From positions 124,001 through 188,000 of the forward strand of contig JAXRKN010000043.1 in NCBI GenBank assembly GCA_038502055.1: a stretch of 64,000 nucleotides of DNA, written 5' to 3'. The notes beneath the pieces are model-generated. The model did no database searches and had not been told where the DNA came from. It saw only the letters and a program-made list of their open reading frames with translations. Below are positions 52,981 through 63,797 of the stretch, piece by piece. This DNA comes from Tanytarsus gracilentus (lineage: Eukaryota > Arthropoda > Insecta > Diptera > Chironomidae). Made by a program: the position numbers and the translations under genes. How positions within the stretch are numbered: position 1 is the first letter of the stretch; every line of letters starts with the position of its first letter.

Positions 52981-53064
52981 TTTAACTTAAAATTTTCCTC
53001 TCTCGATTAATTTTTTTCGTATGAAATAAGCAAAAGTTACTGCGATTAATTTTTTTTATGAAAT

Positions 53065-53070
53065 TTTATT
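53065..53070 (-). promoter_or_regulatory. poly(A) signal overlapping the RRP8 stop
   Basis: Minus-strand AATAAA whose first base is the last base of the TAA stop codon. The next gene's ATG is only 85 bp further on. Confidence 0.5.
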
Positions 53071-54119
53071 TAACGTTTCTTATACAAGCATGGCTTCAAG
53101 CTAAAAGAAGCGATTCTCTTATTGAAACTATTAACATCGTGGGTTTTCTTGAATGTCATGAAGTAAAAGAGCTCGTGATTAATGTCCTTGCTGACAAGCT
53201 CAAACCCGCACTTTTGAACAAAGTCGATAAATGCATTGACTTTCTCAAATCGCGATGATACCTCGGCGATTTTAACCAAACCATTAAGTTTCAATAAGCG
53301 ATTGGCTTCAATAAGAAACTCCGTGAGATTTGTGCCCATCAGAGATAAGCAATAGACAACAACATTGACGCTGTTCGATTCAAGTGGAACTTTTGCCATA
53401 TCTGCTTTAATAACACCCTCGACATCTGATACTAAATCAATTGAATACACTTTCTGTAGCACAGATGTTGCTAATCTCGCATCACCACAACCCATATCGA
53501 CTATAACGTAGTCCTTTGGCATTTTCTTAATCTGCTTAATGATTCTGTCAAGAGGATTCATTGGCCATTGTGAAATTTGATGTCTAAATCCATCGTGATA
53601 AGCACCGAAAGCAGTCTGATCCTCTTCGAAGATTTTCATTGCTTCTTGAGAATTTTGAGTGTATAAAAGCTCATTGATGTAGCGGAATCGAGAACCCTTC
53701 AATGATTCACGCAATTTGTCTCCGAATGTCTTTGAAGTTGGACTCGGCTGCGACACATGCTGCTCTTTCGATTTCTTCTCGGGTGCCACTTCATCGTCGT
53801 CGAGCTGTTTATCGCTATGCTTACGTTTACGATTCTTTCTTTTTAGGGTTTTTGGTGTATCAAAATCCTTATCTGACTCTTCGAGCCCATAGTACTTTGG
53901 TGCTCTAAAATAAATTCAATTATTCAACATTAAATCTTGACTTAATTTTTACCTAATCCACATTCCTCCCGAATTTTCCTCGATTTCGCTATGATTCCTC
54001 TTTCGAGCCTTCACTTTCTTCTCCTTATTTGTCTTCTTGGTGGAAAAACTGACGTTGGTTCCATTTTCATTGATGAGATCTCCCCAAGAATCTGTTTCTT
54101 TAAATAATTTTGTTGCCAT
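53070..54119 (-). CDS. Rrp8: ribosomal RNA-processing protein 8 (RRP8, SAM methyltransferase)
   Basis: Two exons on the minus strand, 54119-53953 and 53904-53070, joined in frame across a 48-bp GT-AG intron; 333 residues. The N-terminal third is Lys/Arg-rich (KKTNKEKKVKARKRNHS, LKRKNRKRKH), as in nucleolar proteins. The methyltransferase domain runs from FRYINELLYT through YHDGFRHQISQWPMNPLD. It has the SAM-binding motif VIVDMGCGDARLA and the RRP8-diagnostic VYCLSLMGTNLTEFLIEANR then GLVKIAEVSSRF, CGFELVSKD and a FYFMTFKK strand. RRP8 methylates N1 of an adenine in large-subunit rRNA in yeast and acts in nucleolar silencing in mammals (family knowledge). All core motifs are present. The stop overlaps an AATAAA. 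Confidence 0.95.
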
Positions 54120-56467
54120 TTCTTAAAAACGCGACTTTTGTTTACAAATAAAATTAAAACACTGCAACAGTCGCGATGATTTTGAATTTTTTAAAATAAC
54201 GGTTTTAAAGACATCGAAAATATAAAAAGTATGATACACGTGGTGGAATAAAATTTATGTTTTGTAAGACATCTTTAGAAACATCTAGAAAAAAATTAAA
54301 CAGACCTCACTACAAAAATCTCGATAAATCAAAAACAATGCACGAATTTAAATAGAAAATGACAATTTTAAAAGCATTAATTAAAAATTGCTTGTTCGAC
54401 ATTAGGATGGCGAATTATTGAGTAAAAGAGTAATTAAGTGTGTGTAATATGCTGCTGCAACTCTTTTTGCCTCTTTTTATTCTTCATATTATGTATACAC
54501 GAGTAAAAATATATGAAATGAAGCTCATTTAAATATATTTCGCTGATTCATCATTGAGCGATGGTCAATTCGCTCATGGCAGTTTCTTTTTCATTCACAA
54601 ATTGATTGAAATTTTCAAATAAAAGAATCCGACTGAATAAAATTATCTTTCGAAATTGCATCACATAATCTATCATCCATCAATCATAACAAATGCTTAT
54701 TTTGTGCAATTTAATGCGAAGCGTGTGCAAATAGCAATGATGAGAGCAGAAATTATACCGCCGATGAGCGTTAAATTAACAAAAATTTATTAAAACGTCT
54801 GGCTGAAAAAAGAAGCTTTATATTGTTTACCTAACATAAAATTGATCATAACATTTGAGCGCCGCTCTGACTCATTCGCTTTCTTTTATTTACCTCACAA
54901 AATTATTCAAAATTTAAAAATTATTTTGGCCATTATAATAATACAATTAAAATCAATTTCAACTTGAAAAATTCAATGATAAAAACAAAATACAAAAAGA
55001 TTAAATTAAAATCACGTCGCTAACGATCACAATCATTTTATATACGGACGGTGTGAATGAACGACAAATGCGAAAATGTTAGAGCAAAACATAGATGATG
55101 AAAGTAAATGTAGAAGAAAAGTGTTCACCTATTTTACGAAGCAAGCGAATATAAGAAGAGAAGAAAAAAACAAAGTCAATGTCAAGCGTTATGTAATTTG
55201 AAATTCAAAGTGGGTATAATGAACACAGTCGCATGAAAGCTTAGAGCTTCAAATTTCACACACACATTTAACAACTTAATTGCATCCTTTTGCTTGCACT
55301 TGGTGTATTATGACATGTCAAATTAAATGCGAGCAATTTAGCGAAAGACTGCACACATATACAGTGCCATGTAGACATTTTGTTAATCTCTATTTGATGT
55401 TCATGCTATGCACATAAATTTATTAAATTTTCATTCTCATATGTTTTCTTCTCGAAATGTTACAATTTTTAGCGTTACATAAGCTTTAAACTTTTGCATG
55501 TATAGTCACAAGCTTGGGCAGCAGCTCAAAGTTTTTTTATTCCACTACACCATACGATAATTGATGGCTTAAGCAAAACAGCATTAAACGAGAGAGCAAA
55601 ATGTGAAAATGTATTACAAGTTCAGTACTTGCCATTAAAATTGGTTTAGTCCAGTTATGGTATTTTTTGTTGATGCTGCATGCAACTCAATAATGCAATG
55701 CCAAAAGCCTTTTCGCACCCAATTTGAATGAAATTTTATTCATTGCGTCGAATAATGAGGGAGAGAGAAGCATTAAAAATTGTCCAATTTTTATGGTTAT
55801 GTATGGAAAGACGATTGGCAATTTTTGGACACAACTAATTTGTATATTTTGTATAACCATGCTTTTAAGCTTTTTTATATGCTTCTTACAAAATTCTATT
55901 TTTTTATTTATATTGTTCAATGAAACTTATTAAAAGTTCAAATCCATTTATGAAAGAGAGCTTAAAATTAAAAGCCATAGTTATTTTAAAAGACAAAAAA
56001 TAAATTGAATTTATTTCATACAATCGGCACTTGCGATAAGTTAAAAAATTATCGTTATAACTTAAAAGAAATCGGAAGTCTGCGCTGCTAAAAAATTCAC
56101 AGTTCATCGACTTGGCGTATTACTAAAATCAATTCCTGTTATCCAATTTAATGTTTTTTCAATACATTTGTGCGTTGCAATGATATAATGTGCGTTTTTA
56201 TTAATTATTTCAACATGCCATGCTTAAGAAAATATTTTTAAATCAGGGAGAAATTTATTAATTTTTCATTAAACTTTGTCATAAAATAAAATTTGAAATT
56301 TAATTTTAATGTTTCAAAAATAAGCAAGAAGAAAATCTGACGTCTTATTTTTTTCTTCTCAGAGACTCCACACTCTGCTCTTTTTTAGTGAGTTTCTTTA
56401 TGGGTAAAGAAAAAAATATGAAAAAAGGAGAGGGAGAGACGAACGCGAAAAAGCTCCGCATTACTTC
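54120..56467. other. 2.3 kb with no recognised gene
   Basis: AT-rich spacer between Rrp8 and the first cuticle-type gene, transcribed away on both sides. It presumably holds both promoters; only the cuticle gene core promoter is recognisable. Confidence 0.6.
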
Positions 56468-56505
56468 TATTTAAGCCATGCATTTTCGCTTCTCTATACT
56501 CAGTT
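56468..56505 (+). promoter_or_regulatory. core promoter of cuticular gene 1
   Basis: TATTTAAG at 56468-56475 and the arthropod initiator TCAGTT at 56500-56505. The TATA starts 34 bp before the initiator A (56502). The predicted 5' UTR is 64 nt. Confidence 0.7.
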
Positions 56506-56565
56506 TACTTCTGTTCTTCATTTCTTATATATCGAGCTAATAGTGGAGTGAATAAGTGAATCAAG

Positions 56566-58326
56566 ATGAAGTTTATGGTACGTAATGAAACAAAGGATAC
56601 AAAAAATACATAAATCAAAGGATTAAAAATGTGAAAAGAAAAAAATATATGAAAATATAAATCAGTAAAATGAAAATGCAAGTGAAAAAAGAAAAAGAAT
56701 AAAAGCAAAAAATGAAAAGAGAAAAGAGAAAAAATTAAAAAAATATATATTCATAAAGTGAAATTTTAATAAAATAAATTTCTCTGTTATATAAAGGTGT
56801 TCGTTTGCGTAGCCTTGCTCTTAGGCGTTTCCGCGGAAGAAAAGGATAAGAAAGAAGAAGCAAAGCCAGTGGAAGCGAGCAAAAAGCAAGACAAACGTGG
56901 CCTCTTCGATCATGATTTCGGTGGACATGATTTTGGCAGCAGTCATCAAAGCTTCAGCAGCCATGACTTCGGATCTCACGGACATGAACATCATGACTTC
57001 CATGATCATCATCCAGTTCATGAAAAAACCGTCACTTTAATCAAAGAAGTTGGCGTTCCAGGTAAATAGGGAACTTTTAAAATCAGTGGATTCTTGTATT
57101 AAAAAAATGATTGCGTTTCTTTAGTGCCACACTACAAAGAAGTTAAAGTGCCACATATTAAAGAAGTCCGTGTCCCTTATGAAGTGAAAGTGAGTTCATA
57201 ACGTTTTTTAATAAAGAATTATTAAATTTCAAATCTTCAATTTGTATTTTAACAAAGGTCCCAAAACCATACCCAGTTGTAAAGCATGTAAGTTGATATT
57301 TGATATTTTGTTTACCACTCACCATAATAAATTTGTGTGAGTGATTATTTAAAGTATTTTAAATCAAATTTGATACTCTTAGGTTCCATATGAAGTCAAA
57401 GAGATCGTAAAGGTACCAGTGCATATCGAGAAACCATATCCAGTCGAAAAGGTTGTCCACTACCCTGTCCATGTTAAGGTTGACAAGCCAGTGCCTTATG
57501 AAGTTAAGGCAAGTAGAAAAATTTCAGTCTTAAAATTAAGCATAACTCAAAAGTACTTCAATATGTGTTTGAATGAAAAATTGAAACTTACTTGAGTGTC
57601 TTAATATTTAATTTATTTTTTTAATTTTTATCGATTAGGTTGCCCAACCCTATCCAGTCGTTAAGGAAGTCAAAGTTCCACACTATAAAGAAATTGCCAA
57701 GCCTTATCCAGTCGAAAAAACCGTTCATGTGCCAGTAGAGAAAATCGTCCATGTTGATAGACCATACCCAGTTGAGAAGATCGAACACTACCCAGTTCAT
57801 GTTAATGTAAGTGGTAAACATAAATTTAAGGTATGCATTGATTTAATTTTTGTCTCATAATTAAGGTTGATCGTCCAGTCCCATACAACGTTGAGAAGCC
57901 ATACCCAGTTGTGCAAGAGAAAAAGGTGCCTTATCCAGTCTATAAAGAAGTCAAATACCCTGTCCATGTCCCATATGATGTAAGGCACTAATTAAATTGA
58001 AATGGCTCAATTTTTAATATATTTTTTTTACTAATTAGGTTCCACGTGCAGTGTATCATGAAAAAGAAGTTAAATACCCAGTCGAAGTTAAAGTACCACA
58101 ACCTTATCCAGTCGTAAAAGAAGTTCCTTATAAGGTTGAAAAAGAAGTTCCATACCCAGTAAAGGTTCCAGTTGATCGTCCAGTCCCAATTGTCTTAGAA
58201 AAGCACACACCACACTATATTGAAAGACCAAAGGCATACCATGTTGAAGTTCCAACCCACCACGAACATCATGGCGATCATCATCAACATCATGAAGAGT
58301 CACACTCCCATGAATATCATCATTAA
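56566..58326 (+). CDS. secreted low-complexity cuticular-type protein, paralogue 1 (PV/PY-rich, His-rich ends)
   Basis: Eight exons: 56566-56577, 56797-57061, 57125-57189, 57258-57287, 57383-57508, 57639-57806, 57866-57979 and 58039-58326; 355 residues. The first exon has only four codons (MKFM), continuing as VFVCVALLLGVSA: a signal peptide split by intron 1, a common layout of insect cuticle protein genes. An acidic/Lys stretch ends in a dibasic DKRG, then comes an Asp/His-rich segment (HDFGGHDFG, HGHEHHDFHDHH). The bulk is short repeats of the form V-P-x-P-Y-P-V-x-K-x-V and HYPVHVKVDKP. The C-terminus is His-rich (HHEHHGDHHQHH). Proline, valine and tyrosine pairing recalls the CPLCP cuticular class; the role as extracellular matrix or cuticle component is inferred. 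Intron 5 (57509-57638) starts with GC (AAG|GCAAGT). Confidence 0.88.
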
Positions 58327-59515
58327 GTATTTTATTGTGATAAAATGATCTTTCTAAACAATCCGTCGTTATTACCTTTCCTCCTCTTTACATCTTTATA
58401 ATTTTTTGTTGTGATTTTATACTCGCGCATTTTACATTTCATTAAAAATTAAAATTAAAAACATGTAAATAATTTAAGAAAAAATGTCACGTTTTCCATT
58501 TAAAAATGACACAAAAGTGTGGTTGAATTTGTTGAAAATTACAGTAGCATCACACAAGAAAACAAATCCATCAACCATATTTCCAACAAGTCAACCAACT
58601 TTTGTGTTTGTGTGTCAGACATCAAGAAACCAAATGAAATTGAAATTACCTGAAAAACTCCATTTGATCATAAAAAATGGTTTTATACATCATTCACATA
58701 TAAATACAATTTTGTAATTTTGCAACTAGGTATTTATAAAAAAATAGAAATAAAAATTTTTTAAAAATCAAAAACTACAAATACAATGTTTTAAATATAT
58801 TCTCAAAACATTTATATTTCCCAAAATATTTTGCATCACAATTTTGTTTGTGTACATTGGAGGAGTGAAAGTATACATCCATAATTTCCCAACATAAAGG
58901 ATTTTGGAAAATTCTGATTCTTTTCGACTACCAAAATTGAATATGAATGAAAACATTTTATTTAATTTAGAGTCAAATAAATTTATGGAATAACGTAAAA
59001 AAACTTAAAAAATTTAAAATGAATTTCTTTAGAGAAGGAACTTCGATTTTGATCCCTTCAAAAAAAGTTCACGAAGGTTATATCTGCAACTGAAATGGGA
59101 ATTTTATTCGCACTAAACCGAACTCGAAAATTAAAAAAGATTGACCATTAAAAATGAAACTTTTTCGCTCCATTATCACACATGCGATGAGTGTCAATAA
59201 ATTAAATGTTAAATAATTTTGAATAGTTTAAATTTAGCTTGTTTTGAAATTCCGGACCCCCAATTGATACCGTCAGGTCAGGTCACAGTTAAAGTAAATG
59301 ATCATTTTGTATTTATACTATTATAATAGTCAATTAAATAAAATTTTGATAAACCAAAATTAAAATTTGTTGGATTTTTTCAAAAATTTATTACCGAACT
59401 ATTGTGGTCGTCCAAACTAATAAAGTAACTCAGCTGATCTTATTGGGATTGTAAGTTGAAATTTAGCGTTTTTTAAATTATAATTCTTTAAACATTTTAT
59501 TTTCAAAAAATGCAA
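58327..59515. other. intergenic, convergent 3' flanks
   Basis: 3' UTR of cuticular gene 1 and downstream flank of the ACE-like gene. A 77-codon plus-strand frame at 58484-58717 has no recognised motif and is probably UTR. Nothing else seen. Confidence 0.5.
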
Positions 59516-60061
59516 TTAAAAAAGTATAAGCTTTAAAGAAAAAGCAGTAACAAAAATCTTGATGTTCAATGTAGGACAGGAAACGGTATTGTAGAATCCA
59601 CCGTAAACTTGAAGATTTGCCGTCTCAATACTGAAAACAATTTCCATAATTAATTTGAAAAATTATTTAAAAAACTTGCCTTTTTTTACAATAATCTCCA
59701 TCATAAACCCATCCAACGAATTCTTGATTTCTAAGATTTTCATTACGCAACCATTCCTCAAGGGGGCGGAAATATTCTCTCACTGCTGACCCATCAAGTC
59801 GCCCTTCTCCCAAAACTTCTTGAATCGCTTGATGCCATGGTTGTGATGCTCCTTTTTCCATAAGTTTTCTTTTAACATAAAAAATTAGCATCTAGGACGG
59901 AAATCTACGATTAAACTCACTTCAACATTTTTCCTGCCTCGGGATGTCTGTAAATGCTGCACTTATGCAATGGTTTTGATGGATTTGTGGGATCAAATTC
60001 ACCAGCAGCAATACACATGGCACGATGAAGTTGAAATTGAAAAACAGCAGCAAAGAAATAT
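59516..60061 (-). CDS. angiotensin-converting enzyme-like peptidase (M2 family), last three exons
   Basis: Exons on the minus strand: 60061-59921, 59868-59680 and 59630-59516, 147 residues. They match the C-terminal part of ACE peptidases: YFFAAVFQFQLHRAMCIAAG, KPLHKCSIYRHPEAGK, then SQPWHQAIQEVLGEGRLDG, YFRPLEEWLRNENLRNQEF and GWVYDGDYC, followed by SIETANLQVYGGFYN and a hydrophobic tail (IKIFVTAFSLKLILF) suggesting a membrane or GPI anchor. The last intron (59679-59631, 49 bp) needs a GC donor (AAAAAG|GCAAGT); the nearest GT donor would give a stop right after the junction. The HExxH zinc site and the other ~500 residues should lie to the right, but no matching exon was found in 60062-64000. 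It is either a gene with a long intron spanning cuticular gene 2 or a truncated copy; the three exons have no internal stops. Confidence 0.85.
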
Positions 60062-61921
60062 CTGGAAAAATTTGCATCGAAAAAACGATAAAAATTTTTC
60101 AATGTCAACTTTCTCACAACTGCTCGAGATTTTTGTCAAGGTTGTGGTTAAGAGGAATTTTAATGAGCTCCAAAGCTTTTAATGAAATCTTAAACAAAAA
60201 ATCTCACTTCAACGCTTTACCATGTTATTTTACGGAGAGTGGCAACAAAGCAATATGAAAAGATTTTTCGTGATATATTTATGATGCATAAGATGGTTTT
60301 TAATTTCAGTAATAAATCAACAAAAAACTTAAAATAATATTTACGCAGATGCTCATCAACAAAATTTAATGCATGATTTTTAATTTCAACGGCATTGAAA
60401 GAATTTTTTAATATTAAAAATGAAACACAAGTATATTTTCATACCACAGAACATCATAAAATAAAATCATGCAAAAAATTTGTTAACTCAAAAAAAATAC
60501 ATAAAATTATATTTTTACAGTCTGGAGCTTAAAATAGTTTAACATTTAATTGTTAAAATTATTGAATAAATATTTGAGAAAAAAAAAATAATTTTGTACA
60601 GTTTTGCATAAGGCTTCGTCTAATTTTTAAAATAATTATTAACTCGTTCAACGAACCTCATTTGCTCTAAATATCATAATTTAAAAGTAACAAATGACTT
60701 TACTGTATGCAGTTAAAAAATATGTTCAAATACTCCGAATTTTAATTTAATTTCTTCCAGCACTCTGCAGTACGATTTAAATTGCTTAATAACTCTTTTG
60801 AGTTATGATTTATAAAATTGAAAATAAAACAATGAATTAATTTTTCAATTCTTATAAATTGAAATAGTTTTCTGTCACATTAGAGAGTATTTTAACAAGC
60901 TTACATAAACAGAAATCTTTAAATTTCAGAAGAAAAAAATTACTCACCCTTAGGAATTTTCAATTAAATAAAACACCCTCACATACAAACTAAAATTACA
61001 CTAATAAAACTTATCATTTTGCTCTTCTTCTTTCATGAGATTTTGATCAAGTATGTGTTGAAAAAGCTCCATTCCATGTGCACATAAATTATTAAATATC
61101 TAAGCATCAATGGAGGAATCAAGTTGAGAAAAATTGCAATAAACGGCGAGTTTTAAAATAGTTATAATTGTTTTGCTTGTCACAGATCTTTTTTAAATTC
61201 AAGGTGAGATTAAAGGCAAATTAAGAAAATGCGACAAATTTCTTTAATTTACGCGATGAGTTTGCGCTAAAAGTTTAATGACCGTTAAGCATCTGATGTT
61301 GAAAATCTTAAGTAATCGCATAAAGCAAAAGCGTAGTATAGAGCATTGCAAAAGTTACACACACCATGCAGTTTAATTCATTATTATTCATTATAATGCA
61401 AGGAATGGAAAATCATGCTAACTTTTTAATTCCATAATTTTTCGCTCAAAAAATTTCGCTTGGAATAAATTCAAATTTTTATCTTGATTTTTATTTCTTC
61501 AATAAAATTTCTTTATGTGTATGAAAATAATTTTTGTCCCCAACACATATGAATGATTGTAAGCTTTTTAAAGTTCATCATCGATTGACAGTCAATCTAA
61601 AAAATTAGTTATGTAATTTTCCTTTTTATCTCATCTATGACAGTTGAAGCATCAAATAATTTTTGAAAAAATTGCAGATGGAATAATTTTGAGTGTGTAT
61701 CGCAGAAGCCAACAATGCGATATAATACATGACATAATGTTTTAATCAAGTCTGTGATACACATTGCCGTAATAAATTCAATGTGTCGGTGGCTTGCCGC
61801 TCTCGCGTATTTCGTTTTTCTTTTTTTATACAATTATTTTGGGGGGAAAGTGTTATACTCTTTAAATGCAGAATTTGTACAATACGAAAACAAAAAAATC
61901 ATACAAAATTAAGCACTTTGG
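60062..61921. other. no exon seen; possible ACE intron and promoter region of cuticular gene 2
   Basis: Very AT-rich. Searched by eye on the minus strand for the ACE zinc-site region and the WW-L-R region; neither found. Confidence 0.5.
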
Positions 61922-61959
61922 TATATAAGCTGAAGAAAACTCAAGATACACCATCAGTT
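61922..61959 (+). promoter_or_regulatory. core promoter of cuticular gene 2
   Basis: TATATAAG at 61922-61929 and TCAGTT at 61954-61959. The TATA again starts 34 bp before the initiator A (61956), as in gene 1. The predicted 5' UTR is 118 nt. Confidence 0.75.
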
Positions 61960-62073
61960 TTTCATTTGATTCCGATTCATTCACAACAATTCAAAGCCGT
62001 GTGTGATAGAGAGAAAAAGATTTAATTTGGCTTGCAGCTATCATTTACGTTCTTTAAAAAATCTAAAATAAAA

Positions 62074-63797
62074 ATGAAGTTCTTGGTAAGATAAGAATCA
62101 AAAGACATAAATAAATGTGACACAGTGAAAAATTTAATTGAAGGACAAATTGTGGATACTTAACTAAAATGCCCTCATTGTTAATGGATTAAAAATTTCA
62201 AAAGTGAAAAACTAAAACTAATTGTGGAAGCATTTAAAACAGTCATAAAACTGTTGATTGCCAAAATAAAAATTTACATTTGTAGAAATCTCACCTTACA
62301 ATGATGAGAAAGTTTTAAGTTATGAATTAAAATTAAAGATTGCACACAATCAACACGGAACTATTTTTTAATGTGTTAAAAGTGATGAAATGAGATAAAA
62401 ATTGTGATTTTTTTAATTTATAGGGTGCAGCATTTTTGCTTGCTCTCGTGGTGTTCGCTACCGCTGAAGAAGAGACCAAACCAGCTGAAGCATCAGCTAT
62501 CGAAGATACAAATACTGATGAATCAAAAGCTGAAGCTTTAGTTGATAAAAAACAAGAAAAACGTGGCATTCATGAATTTGGAGACTGGTCTCATGGTCAT
62601 GAAGAGAAAACTTTGACAATTGTCAAGAAAATTCCTGTCCCAGGTAGAACTGTTAAATTTTCAAATCGAATTTGATTTTTATGAATATTTAATTATTTTA
62701 TAGTTCCACAAATAAAAACTGTTCATGTACCAAATTATAAAACAGTTCATTACCCAGTCAAAGTCGGAGTTCCAAAACCATACCCAGTTGTCAAACATGT
62801 AAGATTAAAAATTCTTATTTCAAACAATTCTTTAAATATACTTTTTTTCTGATTAGGTTCCTTATGAAGTTAAAGAGATTGTAAAGATTCCAGTCCATAA
62901 AACTGTCCACTACCCCGTTGAAAAAGTTGTTCACTACCCAGTTCATGTAAAAGTTGACAAGCCACGTCCTGTTGAAGTTAAGGCAAGTAAATTTAAATTT
63001 TTGTAAAAAGGTTTAACTAAGTTTGATCTTCAAATCTCATGAAAAAATTTATTTTGATTTTATAGGTTTCAAAGCCATATCCAGTCGTTAAGGAAGTCAA
63101 AGTTCCACATATCAAAGAAATCCCAAAGCCTTATCCAGTAAGAATATATTTTTTTCTCAACTCAAAATTTCACTAACCATTTTTTAAAAGGTCGAGAAAA
63201 CCGTTCATGTGCCTGTAGAAAAAATCGTTCATGTTGATAGACCATACCCAGTTGAGAAGATCGAACATTACCCAGTTCATGTTAATGTAAGTGGTAAACA
63301 TAAATTTAAGGTATGCATTGAATTAATTTTTGTCTCATAATTAAGGTTGATCGCCCAGTCCCATACAACGTTGAGAAGCCATACCCAGTTGTCCATGAGA
63401 AAAAGGTGCCTTATCCAGTCGTTAAAGAAGTCAAATACCCTGTCCATGTCCCATATGATGTAAGGCACTAATCAACTTGAAATGGCTTGAAATAATTTTT
63501 TTTACTAATTAGGTTCCACGTGCAGTGTATCATGAAAAAGAAGTTAAATACCCAGTCAAGGTACCAGTTGCTCAGCCCTATCCAGTCGTGAAAGAAGTTC
63601 CTGTTAAGGTTGAAAAAGAAGTTCCATACCCCGTGAAAGTTGCTGTAGAACGTCCAGTCAAAATTGAGCTCGAGCAACATACACCACACTATATTGAGAA
63701 ACCAAAGCACTACAAAATTGAAGTTCCTACTCAAAAAGAAGAACATCATCAAAGCAGCGAAGGACTTTCAGACGGCTACCAAGGTGGCTGGCATTAA
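62074..63797 (+). CDS. secreted low-complexity cuticular-type protein, paralogue 2
   Basis: Eight exons: 62074-62085, 62424-62643, 62704-62798, 62857-62982, 63066-63137, 63191-63286, 63346-63459 and 63513-63797; 339 residues. The first exon encodes MKFL and the signal peptide continues GAAFLLALVVFATA. An acidic spacer ends in a dibasic EKRG, then a short HEFGDWSHGHEE segment and P/V/Y/K repeats (VPKPYPVVKHVPYEVKEIV, VHYPVHVKVDKP). It aligns domain by domain with paralogue 1. Differences: the N-terminal His/Asp segment is much shorter and the tail is Gly/Ser-rich (SEGLSDGYQGGWH) instead of His-rich. Intron 4 (62983-63065) has the same GC donor. Exon 3 equals exons 3+4 of gene 1, and exons 5+6 equal exon 6 of gene 1. 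Function as a cuticle or matrix component is inferred. Confidence 0.88.

Noticed and set aside
57621..57821. Minus-strand frames rich in Trp, Asn and Asp opposite both cuticle genes (also 57797-57988, 63277-63468 and 63468-63752)
   Set aside because: Mirror images of the periodic P/V/Y/K repeats on the plus strand; they cross real introns.
58484..58717. 77-codon ORF downstream of cuticular gene 1
   Set aside because: No motif, no promoter, and a position consistent with 3' UTR or flank.
60062..60420. Minus-strand frame reading FVDEHLRKYYF as an upstream ACE exon
   Set aside because: The only nearby donor leaves the wrong phase for the exon starting at 60061, and the rest does not resemble ACE.
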